A DNA stretch of 64,000 bases, from contig DASVVO010000064.1 in the NCBI GenBank assembly GCA_036386515.1, positions 38,597-102,596 of the forward strand, read 5' to 3'. The notes below the pieces were generated by a model. That model was not told the origin of the DNA, did not search any database, and saw nothing but the letters and a program-made list of their open reading frames with translations. The position numbers and the translations under genes are program-made. This DNA comes from JAIVJZ01 sp036386515 (GTDB taxonomy: Bacteria; Acidobacteriota; Blastocatellia; Pyrinomonadales; Pyrinomonadaceae). Of this stretch, positions 29,019 to 37,820 are shown in pieces. The first letter of the stretch is position 1. Every line of letters begins with the position of its first letter.

Positions 29019-29112
29019 CTCTCACCTTTCGCTTTTATAGTCCGCAGACACGCGGCTCATTTCGGTAGTGTAGATTGCTCCCCGGCGGAGGGCAATCGAG
29101 CGGGAGGCTTTT

Positions 29113-29622
29113 ATGACGGCAGAAACTGCTTTGGACGATCCTCTGTTCGACGTGTGGCACGAGACCAACGTGCGCGTGCGCTATGCGGAGACGGATCGGA
29201 TGGGCGTCGTCTATCACGCCAACTATCTCATCTGGTTTGAAATCGGTCGCACCGAGTTCTGTCGCGCGCGCGGCTTCGCCTACCGCGAGATGGAGGAAAA
29301 CTCCGACGCCTTCCTCGTCGTCGCCGAAAGCTACTGCCGTTATAAAGCCCCGGCCTTCTATGACGACGAACTGATCGTGCGCACGCACATCACCGAATTG
29401 CGCCGCCGCTCCGTCCGCTTCGGCTATGAAATCCTGCGTGCTTCCGACGAACTGATCATCGCCGAAGGCGAAACCGGCCACGTCGTCACGGACGGCAACG
29501 GCCGCGTCAAATCAATGCCCGAACTCTACCGCGACCTGCTCTCCGCCGTCCCAGAGGAAGACATCCACACGTCGCAACTCCCGCAACGCATCGAACCCGT
29601 CCCCGGAGACAGCGCGCCGTGA
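29113..29622 (+). CDS. YbgC/FadM-type acyl-CoA thioesterase (4HBT hot-dog fold)
   Basis: 169 aa. It contains VRVRYAETDRMGVVYHANYL, the hot-dog thioesterase motif with the catalytic Asp (Y-x-E-T-D-x-x-G-V-V-Y-H-x-x-Y). IWFEIGRTEF follows as in YbgC-like acyl-CoA thioesterases. The last 30 residues are a hydrophilic extension. It is likely to hydrolyse acyl-CoA thioesters in the cytoplasm; chain length is unknown. It is a single-gene unit followed by a good terminator. Confidence 0.9.
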   Translation: MTAETALDDPLFDVWHETNVRVRYAETDRMGVVYHANYLIWFEIGRTEFCRARGFAYREMEENSDAFLVVAESYCRYKAPAFYDDELIVRTHITELRRRSVRFGYEILRASDELIIAEGETGHVVTDGNGRVKSMPELYRDLLSAVPEEDIHTSQLPQRIEPVPGDSAP

Positions 29623-29660
29623 AAACTGCGTGAGCTGAGGCGCAGCGATGAGGGATGAGA

Positions 29661-29705
29661 AAAGCGTGGCCGCCCAACTTGCGCGGCCACGCTTTCCGTT
29701 TTGCT
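29661..29705 (+). terminator. Terminator of the thioesterase gene
   Basis: AAAGCGTGGCCGC (29661-29673) pairs perfectly with GCGGCCACGCTTT (29683-29695) around a 9-nt loop, then CCGTTTTG. It is 38 bp after the stop. The neighbouring gene converges from the right. Confidence 0.75.
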
Positions 29706-29783
29706 CCGCGACGCCTCTTGCCCGCCGCGCGCGGCGCGTTCAGGTCTCGACGCATCCATGTCTCGACGCCTGCGCGCGTTCGC

Positions 29784-30383
29784 TTACTTGACGCCGAATT
29801 TGCCTGTCATCATCGTCGTGCCCCAGTGGATTGAGACCTCGCCCTCGCCCTTCGCGTCGGCCAGATGGATCATCAACGTCTCGGTGGACTCCGGCGCCTT
29901 CTCAAGCGTCAGGGGCAACTCGGCGGCATAGCCTTCTTTGAGCGCGGGCGCGCCCCACACGCCGGTCTTCGGGTGGAAGGCGAGCGTCCACGAGTCTTCG
30001 CCCGTGCGGCGCACCCAGAGCGAATACTTACCGGCCTTCAGTTCCTTGCCGCCAACCATGAGATCGCCGTCGGTGGTGAACTCGGTCGCCTGATTCATGC
30101 CGACGCGCCAGACCGTGCCGACCGGGGCTTGAGCCAACAAGTTGCGGCCTTTCATGGTCGGGGTTCCGTAGTTGATGGAAATCTTTTTGCCCTTGACGGT
30201 CGCCTCGGCGTTGGCGCGCTCGGGGGCGGCTTTCTGCGCCGGTTGCGCGGGCTGCGCGGGCGCGGCATTCGACGCGGGCGTGGCGGGCGTGGCGGGCGAC
30301 GCGGGCGTGGCGGAATTTTGCGCCTGCGAGGAGCACGCGCAAGAGAGCAACAACAAGAGCGGTAAAAGTGTGCGAGTCTTCAT
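29784..30383 (-). CDS. DUF2911-family lipoprotein
   Basis: 199 aa. A signal peptide with a possible lipobox (LLLSC, Cys at about 15) precedes an Ala/Pro/Gln-rich linker of about 40 residues. The DUF2911 domain follows: ISINYGTPTMKGRNL, VWRVGMNQATEFTT, KAGKYSLWVRR and SIHWGTTMM at the end. The ISIxYxxPxxxGR...WRxGxNxAT pattern is diagnostic. The function of DUF2911 is not known. Proteins of this type are common in Bacteroidota and Acidobacteriota. Confidence 0.88.
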   Translation of the reverse strand: MKTRTLLPLLLLLSCACSSQAQNSATPASPATPATPASNAAPAQPAQPAQKAAPERANAEATVKGKKISINYGTPTMKGRNLLAQAPVGTVWRVGMNQATEFTTDGDLMVGGKELKAGKYSLWVRRTGEDSWTLAFHPKTGVWGAPALKEGYAAELPLTLEKAPESTETLMIHLADAKGEGEVSIHWGTTMMTGKFGVK

Positions 30384-30488
30384 CTAAATCCTCCGTGACT
30401 GATTCGTGTGGTGTCGTAAACTGTGCCGCCGATTATAACCGGGGCGGCGAGCGAATGTCTTATCGAGACGCCGCCGGAGCGCGCTGCC

Positions 30489-31271
30489 TCAAGATTCGTG
30501 CGGCAGCGAGAGGCGGGAGATTTCGCGTGCGCGCCCGGTTTCGTCGTCAACGTCTATGACGGCGGCGCAGATGCGGACGTTTCCCGTGGAGTGCTCGGCG
30601 CGCGGGTGCGTGACGGAGGTGAAGCGCGCGATCACGTCGTCTTTGTCCATGCCGATGACGCCCGCGTAGCTGCCCGTCATGCCGATGTCCGAGAGAAAGG
30701 CCGTCCCTCCGGGCAGGATGCGCTCGTCGGCCGTCTGGACGTGCGTGTGGGTGCCGACGACGGCCGAGACGCGCCCGTCCAGAAACCACCCCATCGCACT
30801 CTTCTCCGAAGTCGCCTCGGCGTGCATGTCAACGAGACGCACGCGCACCTCCGGCGGGATGGAATCGACCAACTCGTGCGCCACGCGAAACGGGTCGTCG
30901 GACGTGCCCATGAAGACGCGCCCGATGAAGTTGAGGACGGCGACCCCGACGCCGCGCACCTCGCCGATCCATAGTCCCGCGCCCGGCGTGCCCGGCGGGT
31001 AGTTGGCGGGGCGCAACAGTCGCCCGTTGCGTTCGATGTAGGGGATCACGTCGCGCTTGTCGAAGATGTGATTGCCGGAGGTCATCACGTCGATGCCGGA
31101 GGCGAAGAGTTGATCGGCGAGCGTGGGGGTGATGGAGAAACCGCCCGCGACGTTTTCGGCGTTCATCACGGCGAGGTCGATGCGGTGCTGCTCGCGCAGG
31201 TCTTGAATGCGCTCCAGGATCGCCACGCGCCCCGGCTTCGCCACCACGTCGCCGATCATCAACACTCTCAT
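30489..31271 (-). CDS. ymdB: YmdB-family metallophosphoesterase
   Basis: 260 aa from the ATG at 31271. It starts MRVLMIGDVVAKPGR and has AVMNAENVAGGFSIT, TSGNHIFDKRDV, DMHAEATSEKSAMGWFLDGR and GTHTHVQTADE. These are the metal ligands and signatures of the YmdB/TIGR00282 phosphoesterases. B. subtilis YmdB hydrolyses cyclic nucleotides and influences biofilm decisions. The gene lies just downstream of zapA and the 6S RNA gene on the same strand, with a tandem-word hairpin before it. Confidence 0.93.
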   Translation of the reverse strand: MRVLMIGDVVAKPGRVAILERIQDLREQHRIDLAVMNAENVAGGFSITPTLADQLFASGIDVMTSGNHIFDKRDVIPYIERNGRLLRPANYPPGTPGAGLWIGEVRGVGVAVLNFIGRVFMGTSDDPFRVAHELVDSIPPEVRVRLVDMHAEATSEKSAMGWFLDGRVSAVVGTHTHVQTADERILPGGTAFLSDIGMTGSYAGVIGMDKDDVIARFTSVTHPRAEHSTGNVRICAAVIDVDDETGRAREISRLSLPHES

Positions 31272-31291
31272 CAACACACCCCTAAAACAAA

Positions 31292-31372
31292 ATGACAAGC
31301 GACGGGTGACGAGCGACAAGTCAGAAAAGCAAGCCGCTTCAACTTGTCACCTGTCGCTTGTCGCTTGTCACT
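31292..31372. repeat. Tandem-word hairpin element (word GACAAGCGACGGGT)
   Basis: ATGACAAGCGACGGGTGACG (from 31292) is inverted at 31342-31372 (ACTTGTCACCTGTCGCTTGT). The core CAGAAAAGCAAGCCG carries the AAAGCA string. It lies between the 6S RNA 3' end and the ymdB start and could also stop or process that transcript. Confidence 0.85.
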
Positions 31373-31377
31373 TAAAA

Positions 31378-31595
31378 AGGATGGCAGAGGGACATCCGCG
31401 AAGCCGCTCCGAAGCCGTAATTGAACCTGCACTCAACAGGTGGGTGTCCTTTTGTGAGCCGCGGCCTTTGGCAGTTCCTTAACGATGAAGGAATGCACTG
31501 GCTATCGAAGCGGCGTCGGACTCCCTTATCAACGGCATTGGCTCAACATGGGAAATCGGTGACGAACCACGCAGAATAGATTCCCTCAGCCAAAG
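31378..31595 (-). ncRNA. ssrS: 6S RNA (SsrS) candidate
   Basis: About 215 nt with no protein coding, between zapA and ymdB on the same strand. In many bacteria ssrS lies next to zapA. The 5' part GGCTGAGGGAATC (from 31591 leftward) can pair with GATGTCCCTCTGCC at the 3' end (31383-31396), closing a long rod. Further complementary stretches are present inside, as expected for the extended hairpin that mimics an open promoter and binds sigma-70 polymerase. TATGCT just upstream is a plausible -10. A T-rich CCTTTTTAAG follows the 3' end. The identification rests on context and the closing stem. Confidence 0.7.
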
Positions 31596-31692
31596 CGGAT
31601 ACTAGCATAAAACGGACGGCGGATCGCCAATTTTCAAGCCCTCAAAACAGGCTCTCGAAACTTGACAACCGGCGTCCGATTTTTCTCGGATT

Positions 31693-32061
31693 TCAGGTGA
31701 AGGAGATGTTGCTCTGGTTGGCGGTTTGCTGTTCGGCGACGGTGCGCGCCTTGAGCAAGCGGTCGAGGAGGTCGGCGCATTCGCCGCTGCGCGCGGCCAG
31801 TTGCGAGTCGGCCTGTTCGTGGAGACGTTTGAGGCGGTGGAGTTCGTCGGCGATGTGGAGCGCGGCGAGGATAGCCACCTTGAGCGAATCGACCGTGAGC
31901 GTGCCCGAAGAGATTTCGCGCATGCGGCGATCGACAAACTCGGCGAGTTGCGTCACGTATTCGCTGTCGCCGTCGGAGCGGATGTTGTAAATCTGGTTAT
32001 AGATTTCCACGCGGATGGTGGGCGTGCCGGTGGAATCGCCGGGGCTTTTGATGGCGCTCAT
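31693..32061 (-). CDS. zapA: Cell division protein ZapA
   Basis: 122 aa. It has the ZapA head: TIRVEIYNQIYNIRSDGDSE, then YVTQLAEFVDRRMREIS and VAILAALHIADELHRLK leading into a coiled coil with RAARSGECADLLDRLL-type heptads. ZapA binds and bundles FtsZ filaments at the Z ring. A small coiled-coil gene 22 bp upstream and the 6S RNA downstream give the common zapB-like/zapA/ssrS order. Confidence 0.9.
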   Translation of the reverse strand: MSAIKSPGDSTGTPTIRVEIYNQIYNIRSDGDSEYVTQLAEFVDRRMREISSGTLTVDSLKVAILAALHIADELHRLKRLHEQADSQLAARSGECADLLDRLLKARTVAEQQTANQSNISFT

Positions 32062-32083
32062 AGCTTACCTGATTCTCTGCCGG

Positions 32084-32365
32084 TCATTTCCTGACGGCTT
32101 CCGCCATCTCCGGGTCGAGCACGGCGACGGCATCGAGCATCGCTTCGACCTTCATGCGGATCATGTCGCGCTCGGACAGCAGACGCTCGACCTGCGATTC
32201 GAGCCGCTCCTTCTCGTCGAGCAGGTTGCCCATCTCGCGCCGCGTGGCGGCGACATCGCGTTCCAATGCTTCCTTCTCCTGACGCAGGGTCTTCGTCAGT
32301 TCGATGGTGCGGTAAATCTTATCTTCTAGGTGTGAAAATTTCTCCAGCCCGGTTAATCCGACCAT
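32084..32365 (-). CDS. ZapB-like short coiled-coil protein
   Basis: 93 aa, almost entirely helical coiled coil: LEDKIYRTIELTKTLRQEKE ... ERLESQVERLLSERDMIRMK. It lies directly upstream of zapA on the same strand. ZapB proteins are equally short coiled coils partnering ZapA, so a divisome role is likely. Sequence similarity within such coiled coils is not informative, so the name is inferred from context. Confidence 0.75.
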   Translation of the reverse strand: MVGLTGLEKFSHLEDKIYRTIELTKTLRQEKEALERDVAATRREMGNLLDEKERLESQVERLLSERDMIRMKVEAMLDAVAVLDPEMAEAVRK

Positions 32366-32450
32366 CGCCTCTCCTTCACCCCAATCCGACGCCTCAACAT
32401 TGCCGACCGATTATGCGGCTTCGCGACTCCGAGCGCAAGAGGGAAAAGAC

Positions 32451-32534
32451 AGAGGTCAGAGGTTAGAGGTTGGAGGTCAGTAAAAAGCAGTTCCTGTTTT
32501 CAACTGACCTCTAACCTCTGACCTCTGACCTCTG
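32451..32534. repeat. Tandem-word hairpin element (word GAGGTCA/GAGGTTA)
   Basis: AGAGGTCAGAGGTTAGAGGT (from 32451) is inverted at 32503-32534 (ACTGACCTCTAACCTCTGAC). The core TAAAAAGCAGTTCCTGTTTT shares AAAGCAGTT with the element at 51095. It abuts the pheT stop at 32537. Confidence 0.9.
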
Positions 32535-32536
32535 CT

Positions 32537-34672
32537 TTACCGCTTCAACTGCGCGCCGAATCTCTCTCCCAGAGCGTTGACGATGCGGCCGTGCGCTTCG
32601 TCAACCTCCTCGTCGCGCAGCGTTCGATCATCGGCGCGGTATTCGATCCTGAGCGTCACCGAACGCTGCCCTTCGGGCACGCCCTCGCCCTCGTAGACGT
32701 AGACGAGCATGGCGCGGCGCACCTGTTCGAGATTCAACTCAAGCACGGCGCGCCGCATCTCCGCGAACGTTACGCTGCGCGAGGCGACGAGCGACGCGTC
32801 GCGCATGACGGAGGGGAAGCGCGCGAGCGGCGCATAGCGCACGCCCGTCTCGCCCGCCGCGAGCAGACCGGCGAAATCAACTTCCGCGACGTAGACCGGC
32901 TGCTTGAATTTATAGACGGCGGCCACGTCGTCGGCCAGTCTGCCGAGCGTGCCGACGGGGCGGCCTTCGAGGAGCAGGCGCGCCGCCTGCCCTTCACGGA
33001 GATGCTTCACACCGGCGGCGGCAAACTCCGGCGCGGCGACGTTCATCACGGCGAGCGCGGCTTCGAGCGCGCCTTTCAGATCGTAGAAATCGAGTTCGCG
33101 CGCCGCGCCCACGTGCCCTTCTTCGGTGGCGACGCCCGTGGCGACGAGCGCGCAGGCTTCGATCTCGTGCGGCTGGCCGCCCGCTTCCGGCGCGGATGCG
33201 AAGACGCGCCCCATCTCGAAGAGACGCACGTCGCGCGTGCCGTGATTGAAGTTGTGCCGCACGGACGCGAGCAGACCGGCGAGCAGCGTCGGCCGCATGC
33301 GCGCCGCGCCTTCGATGACCGGATTGCTCAACGTCACGAACGGCGACGGCTCGACGGCGCGCCGGACGAGGCCGGGCAGCATCTCGAATTGTTCATCGTG
33401 CGCCGTGTCGATGAAGCTGAAGGTCAAAGCCTCGTCGAACCCGCAGGCATTCAGCGCGCGCCGCGCCTCGCGCCTGCGTCCCTCGTGCGCGCGGTACTCG
33501 CCCGCGACGTTGGCGGCCGGCAGCGTGTCCGAAACCTTGTCGTAACCGAAATGACGCCCCACCTCTTCGACCAAGTCCTCTTCGATGCGGATGTCCATGC
33601 GCCAAGACGGACTGACGAACTCGGCTGCGACGCCAGACGGCGCGGACGCACTTTGCGCGTCCGCCTCGCCGGCCGTGCGCGCGCCGCCGTTTGCGCCCAC
33701 CGGCTCGATGCCGAGCGCGCCGAGAATGCGGAGCGAATCCTCCGAAGGCACGTCAATGCCCGTCAATTCCCTGACGCGGGCGAAGCGCAGGGGGACGATG
33801 GGCGGCGCGGTCGGCTGCGGGTAAAGGTCTATCGTGTCGGTCGTCGCCGTGCCGCCCGCCAGTTCCGTGATGAGCGCGGCGGCTCGCGCCTGAGCGCGCA
33901 ACTGTCCCTCGTAGTCAACGCCGCGCTCGAAGCGATCCGACGCTTCGGTCTGCAAGCCCAGGGCGCGCGAGGTGCGCCTGACGGACGCGGGCGCGAAGTG
34001 CGCCGCCTCGATCAAAACGTCCACCGTCGTGTCGGAGATTTCGGTCTCCGCGCCGCCCATCACGCCCGCGACCGCGACCGGGCGCGCGGCGTCGGCGATA
34101 ACCAGCATCTCGGCGTCGAGTTCGCGCTCCACCGCGTCGAGCGTCGTGAGACGTTCCCCCGCGCGCGCGCGCCGGACGACGAGGCGACGCTCGTTCAGCT
34201 TCTCCAGGTCGAAGGCGTGGAGCGGCTGCCCCAGTTCGAGCATCACGTAGTTGGTGATGTCGGCGACGTTGTTGATCGAACGCTGCCCGACGGCCTGCAA
34301 GCGTGCGACGAGCCAGGCGGGCGACGGCGCGATGCGCACCCCGCGCACGACGCGCGCCGTGAAGCGCGGGCACAGGTCTGCGGCCTGCACCTCGACGGAC
34401 GTGTAACTTGCCGCCGACCCCTCCTCGCGCGCCGCGCGCATCTCAGGCCAACGCACCGCGCCGCGCGCGAGCGTGCAGACCTCACGCGCGACGCCCAGAT
34501 GCGAGAGCAGGTCGGGACGGTTTGACAGCACGGCGATCTCCAACACGAAATCGTCGCCCGCCTCATGCACGGCTTCGACCTCCAGCCCCGCCATCGTCAG
34601 ACGCTCGCGCAGTTCGCCCGCTGTCAGTTCGACGCCCGTCAGTTCGCGTAGCCAGTTGTAGCTGATGTTCAT
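32537..34672 (-). CDS. pheT: Phenylalanyl-tRNA synthetase beta subunit
   Basis: 711 aa. It begins MNISYNWLRELTGVELTAGE. It lacks the N-terminal tRNA-binding EMAP-like insertion of longer PheT proteins (about 790 aa), so it is the short form. Recognisable parts are the B3/B4 editing domain (FTARVVRGVRIAPSP ... VADITNYVMLELGQPLHAFD), the B5 domain and the C-terminal anticodon-binding FDX-ACB domain (ARFPSVMRDASLVASRSVTF ... RIVNALGERFGAQLKR). With PheS it forms the heterotetramer that charges tRNA-Phe. An unrelated gene separates pheS and pheT. Confidence 0.94.
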   Translation of the reverse strand: MNISYNWLRELTGVELTAGELRERLTMAGLEVEAVHEAGDDFVLEIAVLSNRPDLLSHLGVAREVCTLARGAVRWPEMRAAREEGSAASYTSVEVQAADLCPRFTARVVRGVRIAPSPAWLVARLQAVGQRSINNVADITNYVMLELGQPLHAFDLEKLNERRLVVRRARAGERLTTLDAVERELDAEMLVIADAARPVAVAGVMGGAETEISDTTVDVLIEAAHFAPASVRRTSRALGLQTEASDRFERGVDYEGQLRAQARAAALITELAGGTATTDTIDLYPQPTAPPIVPLRFARVRELTGIDVPSEDSLRILGALGIEPVGANGGARTAGEADAQSASAPSGVAAEFVSPSWRMDIRIEEDLVEEVGRHFGYDKVSDTLPAANVAGEYRAHEGRRREARRALNACGFDEALTFSFIDTAHDEQFEMLPGLVRRAVEPSPFVTLSNPVIEGAARMRPTLLAGLLASVRHNFNHGTRDVRLFEMGRVFASAPEAGGQPHEIEACALVATGVATEEGHVGAARELDFYDLKGALEAALAVMNVAAPEFAAAGVKHLREGQAARLLLEGRPVGTLGRLADDVAAVYKFKQPVYVAEVDFAGLLAAGETGVRYAPLARFPSVMRDASLVASRSVTFAEMRRAVLELNLEQVRRAMLVYVYEGEGVPEGQRSVTLRIEYRADDRTLRDEEVDEAHGRIVNALGERFGAQLKR

Positions 34673-34780
34673 GGTATGCCGTTTATCCGTCGCTCGCGGC
34701 CGGGCGGCCGCTTCGCGTTCATCGTTTGTCGCCCGACGCCCGCCGCCCGCGAGTCGTAGGCTCAGAGACGACGGACAAAT

Positions 34781-36577
34781 TCACTTGATCCTGTATCCGA
34801 AATTCTTTTCGTTGTTAAAAATCCAACCGACGACCGCGCCGATCTGTATCTGTTCGGAGAGGTAGGCCTCGCGGGTAAACGCCGCCGAACCGCGCTCGCG
34901 GATGCGCTCCGTTTCATGTCTCATGGTCGAAAATCGCTGTCGCCACAGTTCCATGTTCTCCGGGTGCAAATCCACCCAACCCTTGCCCGCCCACGTTCGC
35001 ACATCCTCCGCATCGTAGCTGGCGATGTCTTGATTCGGCTTTTCGGGAATGCGAATGTAAGGGCCTCGGATCAAAGATTGCCCGTCGGGCGTGAGCACGG
35101 GCAGGCCGACCGAGACGATGGTGTTGCGCAGTTGATCATGCGACCGCAGGTGCGCGAAGACGCCTTCCGACAACTCGGCGCACGGCCTGGCGATCACGTT
35201 GACCAAAGTTTTGTACACCTCCTTGAGCAGGTATGCTTCCCACAACAACTTGCCCAACTCGGGCGGGCCGAGATCGCCGAGCGCAACCGAAGGCGCGGCG
35301 TTCTCTTTTTCCAGTTTCTCCAATTCCTCGATGGCGAGGTGGCGCAGATAACCGGCGCGGTACGTGGGGTTCATCGAAGCCCCGTCGATCGCCGCGATCA
35401 CGTCGTAGCCGGTGTTGCTGCCCTTGATCTCCAAGACCACCTGGCGCGCGATCTCCTCGGGCGTGATGAACTCCATCTGGCGCATGTGCGTGATGGCCTG
35501 AAATTCACCGTTGGTGAAAAAGCCGTTCTCGCCCGTGTTGACCACCACGGCGCGCAAGGCGCCGTTCGTTTCATATCCCGTGCCTTCCTCGCCCTTCGCC
35601 GGGCGGAGACGCAGGCTGCCGCCGTTTGGCGTCAGCGGTTCGGAGCGGCTGGAGTAGATTTGGACATCCTGCCCCGGCACGCCGATCTTCCCTTTCGCGC
35701 CGACCGGGATCGGGTGGAAGCCGATGTCGGCGTAGCCGACCATCGCGGCGGGCTTCAACTCTTTCACGGCCGGGCCGTCGAGCGTGCGCGCCATCAGGAA
35801 CATCAGCCCCGTGTGCGCGAAGGCGATGGCCGTTTTTTCCATCAGCGTGGCCGAGGGCGATTCTTCCGAATGCGTGTAGGGGATATTCAAACCCATGCCG
35901 CCGGTTCCGGTCGTCCCGACCTTGAGGTAGAGGCGCGTGTTTACTTCCTTCATCGCCGTGTAGATCAAGCGAACGTGCCGGACGAGTTGCGGGACTGACT
36001 GCGAGATGAGAACTCTTTCGAGCGCGTCGCCGGCGGAATCGATCAAGTCTCGCTGCGCCGCCCCGGTCGCGCTTCCTCGCTCGCCGCTTCCTGCGCCGGA
36101 GGCCGCATCGAGTTCGTCGAACTCTTTCTTCGCCAGGTCTGACGCGGCATAAACGTCTTGATAGCTGATGGCGGTGGCGGTGTTGATGCTGTCAATGATC
36201 ACGTTCGGCGCGTAGTCGCGGATGATGCGCACGAGTTCCGAGCGGGGGTAAGCCTTATCGAAATCGCCGAACACATCTTCGTAGAGCGCGTCGCGGTGTT
36301 CTTCGCTCGCCAACAACTGCGCGCGTCTGAGCGGACTCTGCTGCCCGTGTGGGTTCCACTCGCTCCGCACGAAGACATCGCCCACCACCCCGCTCACCAG
36401 CACTTCCGGGAAGTCGCGTCTGAGGCTTTCAATCGCCCGCTCCACTTCGTTTTTGGTGAGGGCGCAGATGACGATGCGGCGCGGGTTGAGTTCGCGTGCG
36501 ATCTCGTGTGCGATCTGCTGGCCGATCATGCCGCCGCCGCCCAGCAACAGAAAAGTTTCCCCGGTGAAAAAGCGCAT
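34781..36577 (-). CDS. Large NAD(P)-binding Rossmann-fold protein between pheS and pheT
   Basis: 598 aa from the ATG at 36577 (GGGAG 8 nt upstream). It opens FLLLGGGGMIGQQIAHEIA, a Gly-rich dinucleotide loop as in extended short-chain dehydrogenases/epimerases. VIIDSINTATAISYQDVYAA and LYLKVGTTGTGGMGLNIPY follow. The C-terminal half (about 300-598) has no domain I recognise. The first ~190 residues resemble an SDR scaffold, but no Tyr-x3-Lys active site is evident. It sits in the pheS-pheT gap (50 bp after pheS, 108 bp before pheT) on the same strand, so it is probably co-transcribed. Confidence 0.75.
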   Translation of the reverse strand: MRFFTGETFLLLGGGGMIGQQIAHEIARELNPRRIVICALTKNEVERAIESLRRDFPEVLVSGVVGDVFVRSEWNPHGQQSPLRRAQLLASEEHRDALYEDVFGDFDKAYPRSELVRIIRDYAPNVIIDSINTATAISYQDVYAASDLAKKEFDELDAASGAGSGERGSATGAAQRDLIDSAGDALERVLISQSVPQLVRHVRLIYTAMKEVNTRLYLKVGTTGTGGMGLNIPYTHSEESPSATLMEKTAIAFAHTGLMFLMARTLDGPAVKELKPAAMVGYADIGFHPIPVGAKGKIGVPGQDVQIYSSRSEPLTPNGGSLRLRPAKGEEGTGYETNGALRAVVVNTGENGFFTNGEFQAITHMRQMEFITPEEIARQVVLEIKGSNTGYDVIAAIDGASMNPTYRAGYLRHLAIEELEKLEKENAAPSVALGDLGPPELGKLLWEAYLLKEVYKTLVNVIARPCAELSEGVFAHLRSHDQLRNTIVSVGLPVLTPDGQSLIRGPYIRIPEKPNQDIASYDAEDVRTWAGKGWVDLHPENMELWRQRFSTMRHETERIRERGSAAFTREAYLSEQIQIGAVVGWIFNNEKNFGYRIK

Positions 36578-36627
36578 AGCCGATTCTCCCTGAAAAGTAA
36601 GTGAGGCTAGGGGTTCGCTCCGCCGAT

Positions 36628-37722
36628 TTAGACGAACTGTTCGAGGAAACGCACGTCGTTCTCGAAGAGGAGACGAATGTCGTCGAGGCCGAAGTTGAGC
36701 ATACACATGCGGTCGATGCCGAAGCCGAAGGCGAAGCCGGAGAACTCCTGCGGGTCGATGCCCACCGCGCTGAGGACGTTCGGATGCACCATGCCGGAGC
36801 CGCCCAGTTCGATCCAGCCCGACCCCTTGCAGAGGCGGCAGCCCGCGCCCCGGCACTTGAAGCAACTGAAGTCGAACTCCGCGCTCGGCTCGGTGAACGG
36901 GAAATAGGAGGGGCGGAAACGCGTGCGCGTCTGCGGCCCGTAGAGGCGGCGCAGGAATTCCGTGACCGTGCCCTTCAGATGTCCCATCGTGACGCCGCGA
37001 TCGACGAGCAGCCCTTCGAGTTGGAAGAACATCGGGTTATGCGTGGCGTCGGGCGTGTCGCGGCGGAAAACTTTGCCGGGCGCGATGATGCGCAGGGGCG
37101 GCCTACGTCGCTGCATGGCGTGAATCTGCACGGTCGAAGTTTGCGAACGCAGCGCGAAGCCTTCCGAGGTGTAGAAGGTGTCCTGCGGGCTGCGCGCGGG
37201 GTGCGTGGGCGGGATGTTGAGCGCGTCGAAGTTGTAGAAGTCGGTTTCGATTTCGGGGCCGTCCTCGACCGTGTAGCCCATCGCCACGAAGATGTCCTCG
37301 ATGCGCTGGCGAACGAGCGTGATCGGGTGTTGATGGCCGCGGCGCGCTCGACGGCCGGGCAGCGTCACGTCAACGCGCTCGCGCTCGATCTTTAGAATGC
37401 CAATATAAAGTTTAAGATTGGCTTGGGTTTCCATGACCGCTTGCACAATTTCATTGTTCAGTTCCGTCACAACTTGGCCGAACTCTGCACGTTGTTCAGG
37501 GGCAATGCGCCCAATCATTTTTTTAAGCGAAGCTAATTGACTTTTTTTACCTGTCTGCCTCGTGCGTAAATCATCTAAATCGCGCAAGATCGCTTCAAGG
37601 TCATTGAGTGATAAGTCACCCATACCTTCATTGTTGCGAAAACGTGCGAAGCGTCCGAACTCTTGCTCGAACGCTTCGCGCACCGCTTCGATTTGCGGCT
37701 GTTCCCTGACTTCCGAACTCAT
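36628..37722 (-). CDS. pheS: Phenylalanyl-tRNA synthetase alpha subunit
   Basis: 364 aa, standard PheS length. An N-terminal coiled-coil arm (1-~105) is followed by the class II catalytic core, with GRRARRGHQHPIT, DTFYTSEGFALRSQTSTVQI, FFQLEGLLVDRGVTMGHLKG, and CRGAGCRLCKGSGWIELGGSGM near the end. Codons for about the first 115 residues (37380-37722) are clearly more AT-rich than the rest, suggesting mosaic origin of the arm. rplT is 98 bp upstream. Confidence 0.94.
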   Translation of the reverse strand: MSSEVREQPQIEAVREAFEQEFGRFARFRNNEGMGDLSLNDLEAILRDLDDLRTRQTGKKSQLASLKKMIGRIAPEQRAEFGQVVTELNNEIVQAVMETQANLKLYIGILKIERERVDVTLPGRRARRGHQHPITLVRQRIEDIFVAMGYTVEDGPEIETDFYNFDALNIPPTHPARSPQDTFYTSEGFALRSQTSTVQIHAMQRRRPPLRIIAPGKVFRRDTPDATHNPMFFQLEGLLVDRGVTMGHLKGTVTEFLRRLYGPQTRTRFRPSYFPFTEPSAEFDFSCFKCRGAGCRLCKGSGWIELGGSGMVHPNVLSAVGIDPQEFSGFAFGFGIDRMCMLNFGLDDIRLLFENDVRFLEQFV

Positions 37723-37754
37723 TCAGAAACCCTCAATCCGGTGAATCATGGAGC

Positions 37755-37818
37755 GTCAATCGTGAACGGAAGAAAACCGCTCTACTCGATTCACGATCGA
37801 CGATCCGCGATCGACGAC
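37755..37818. repeat. Tandem-word hairpin element (word CGATCGACGATC / GATTCACGATC)
   Basis: GTCAATCGTGAACGG (37755-37769) has inverted counterparts in the right arm 37785-37818 (CGATTCACGATCGACGATCC). The core GAAGAAAACCGCTCTAC resembles the complement of the rpmB/ridA element core. Less symmetrical than its sisters. It lies between rplT and pheS. Confidence 0.65.
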
Positions 37819-37820
37819 TC

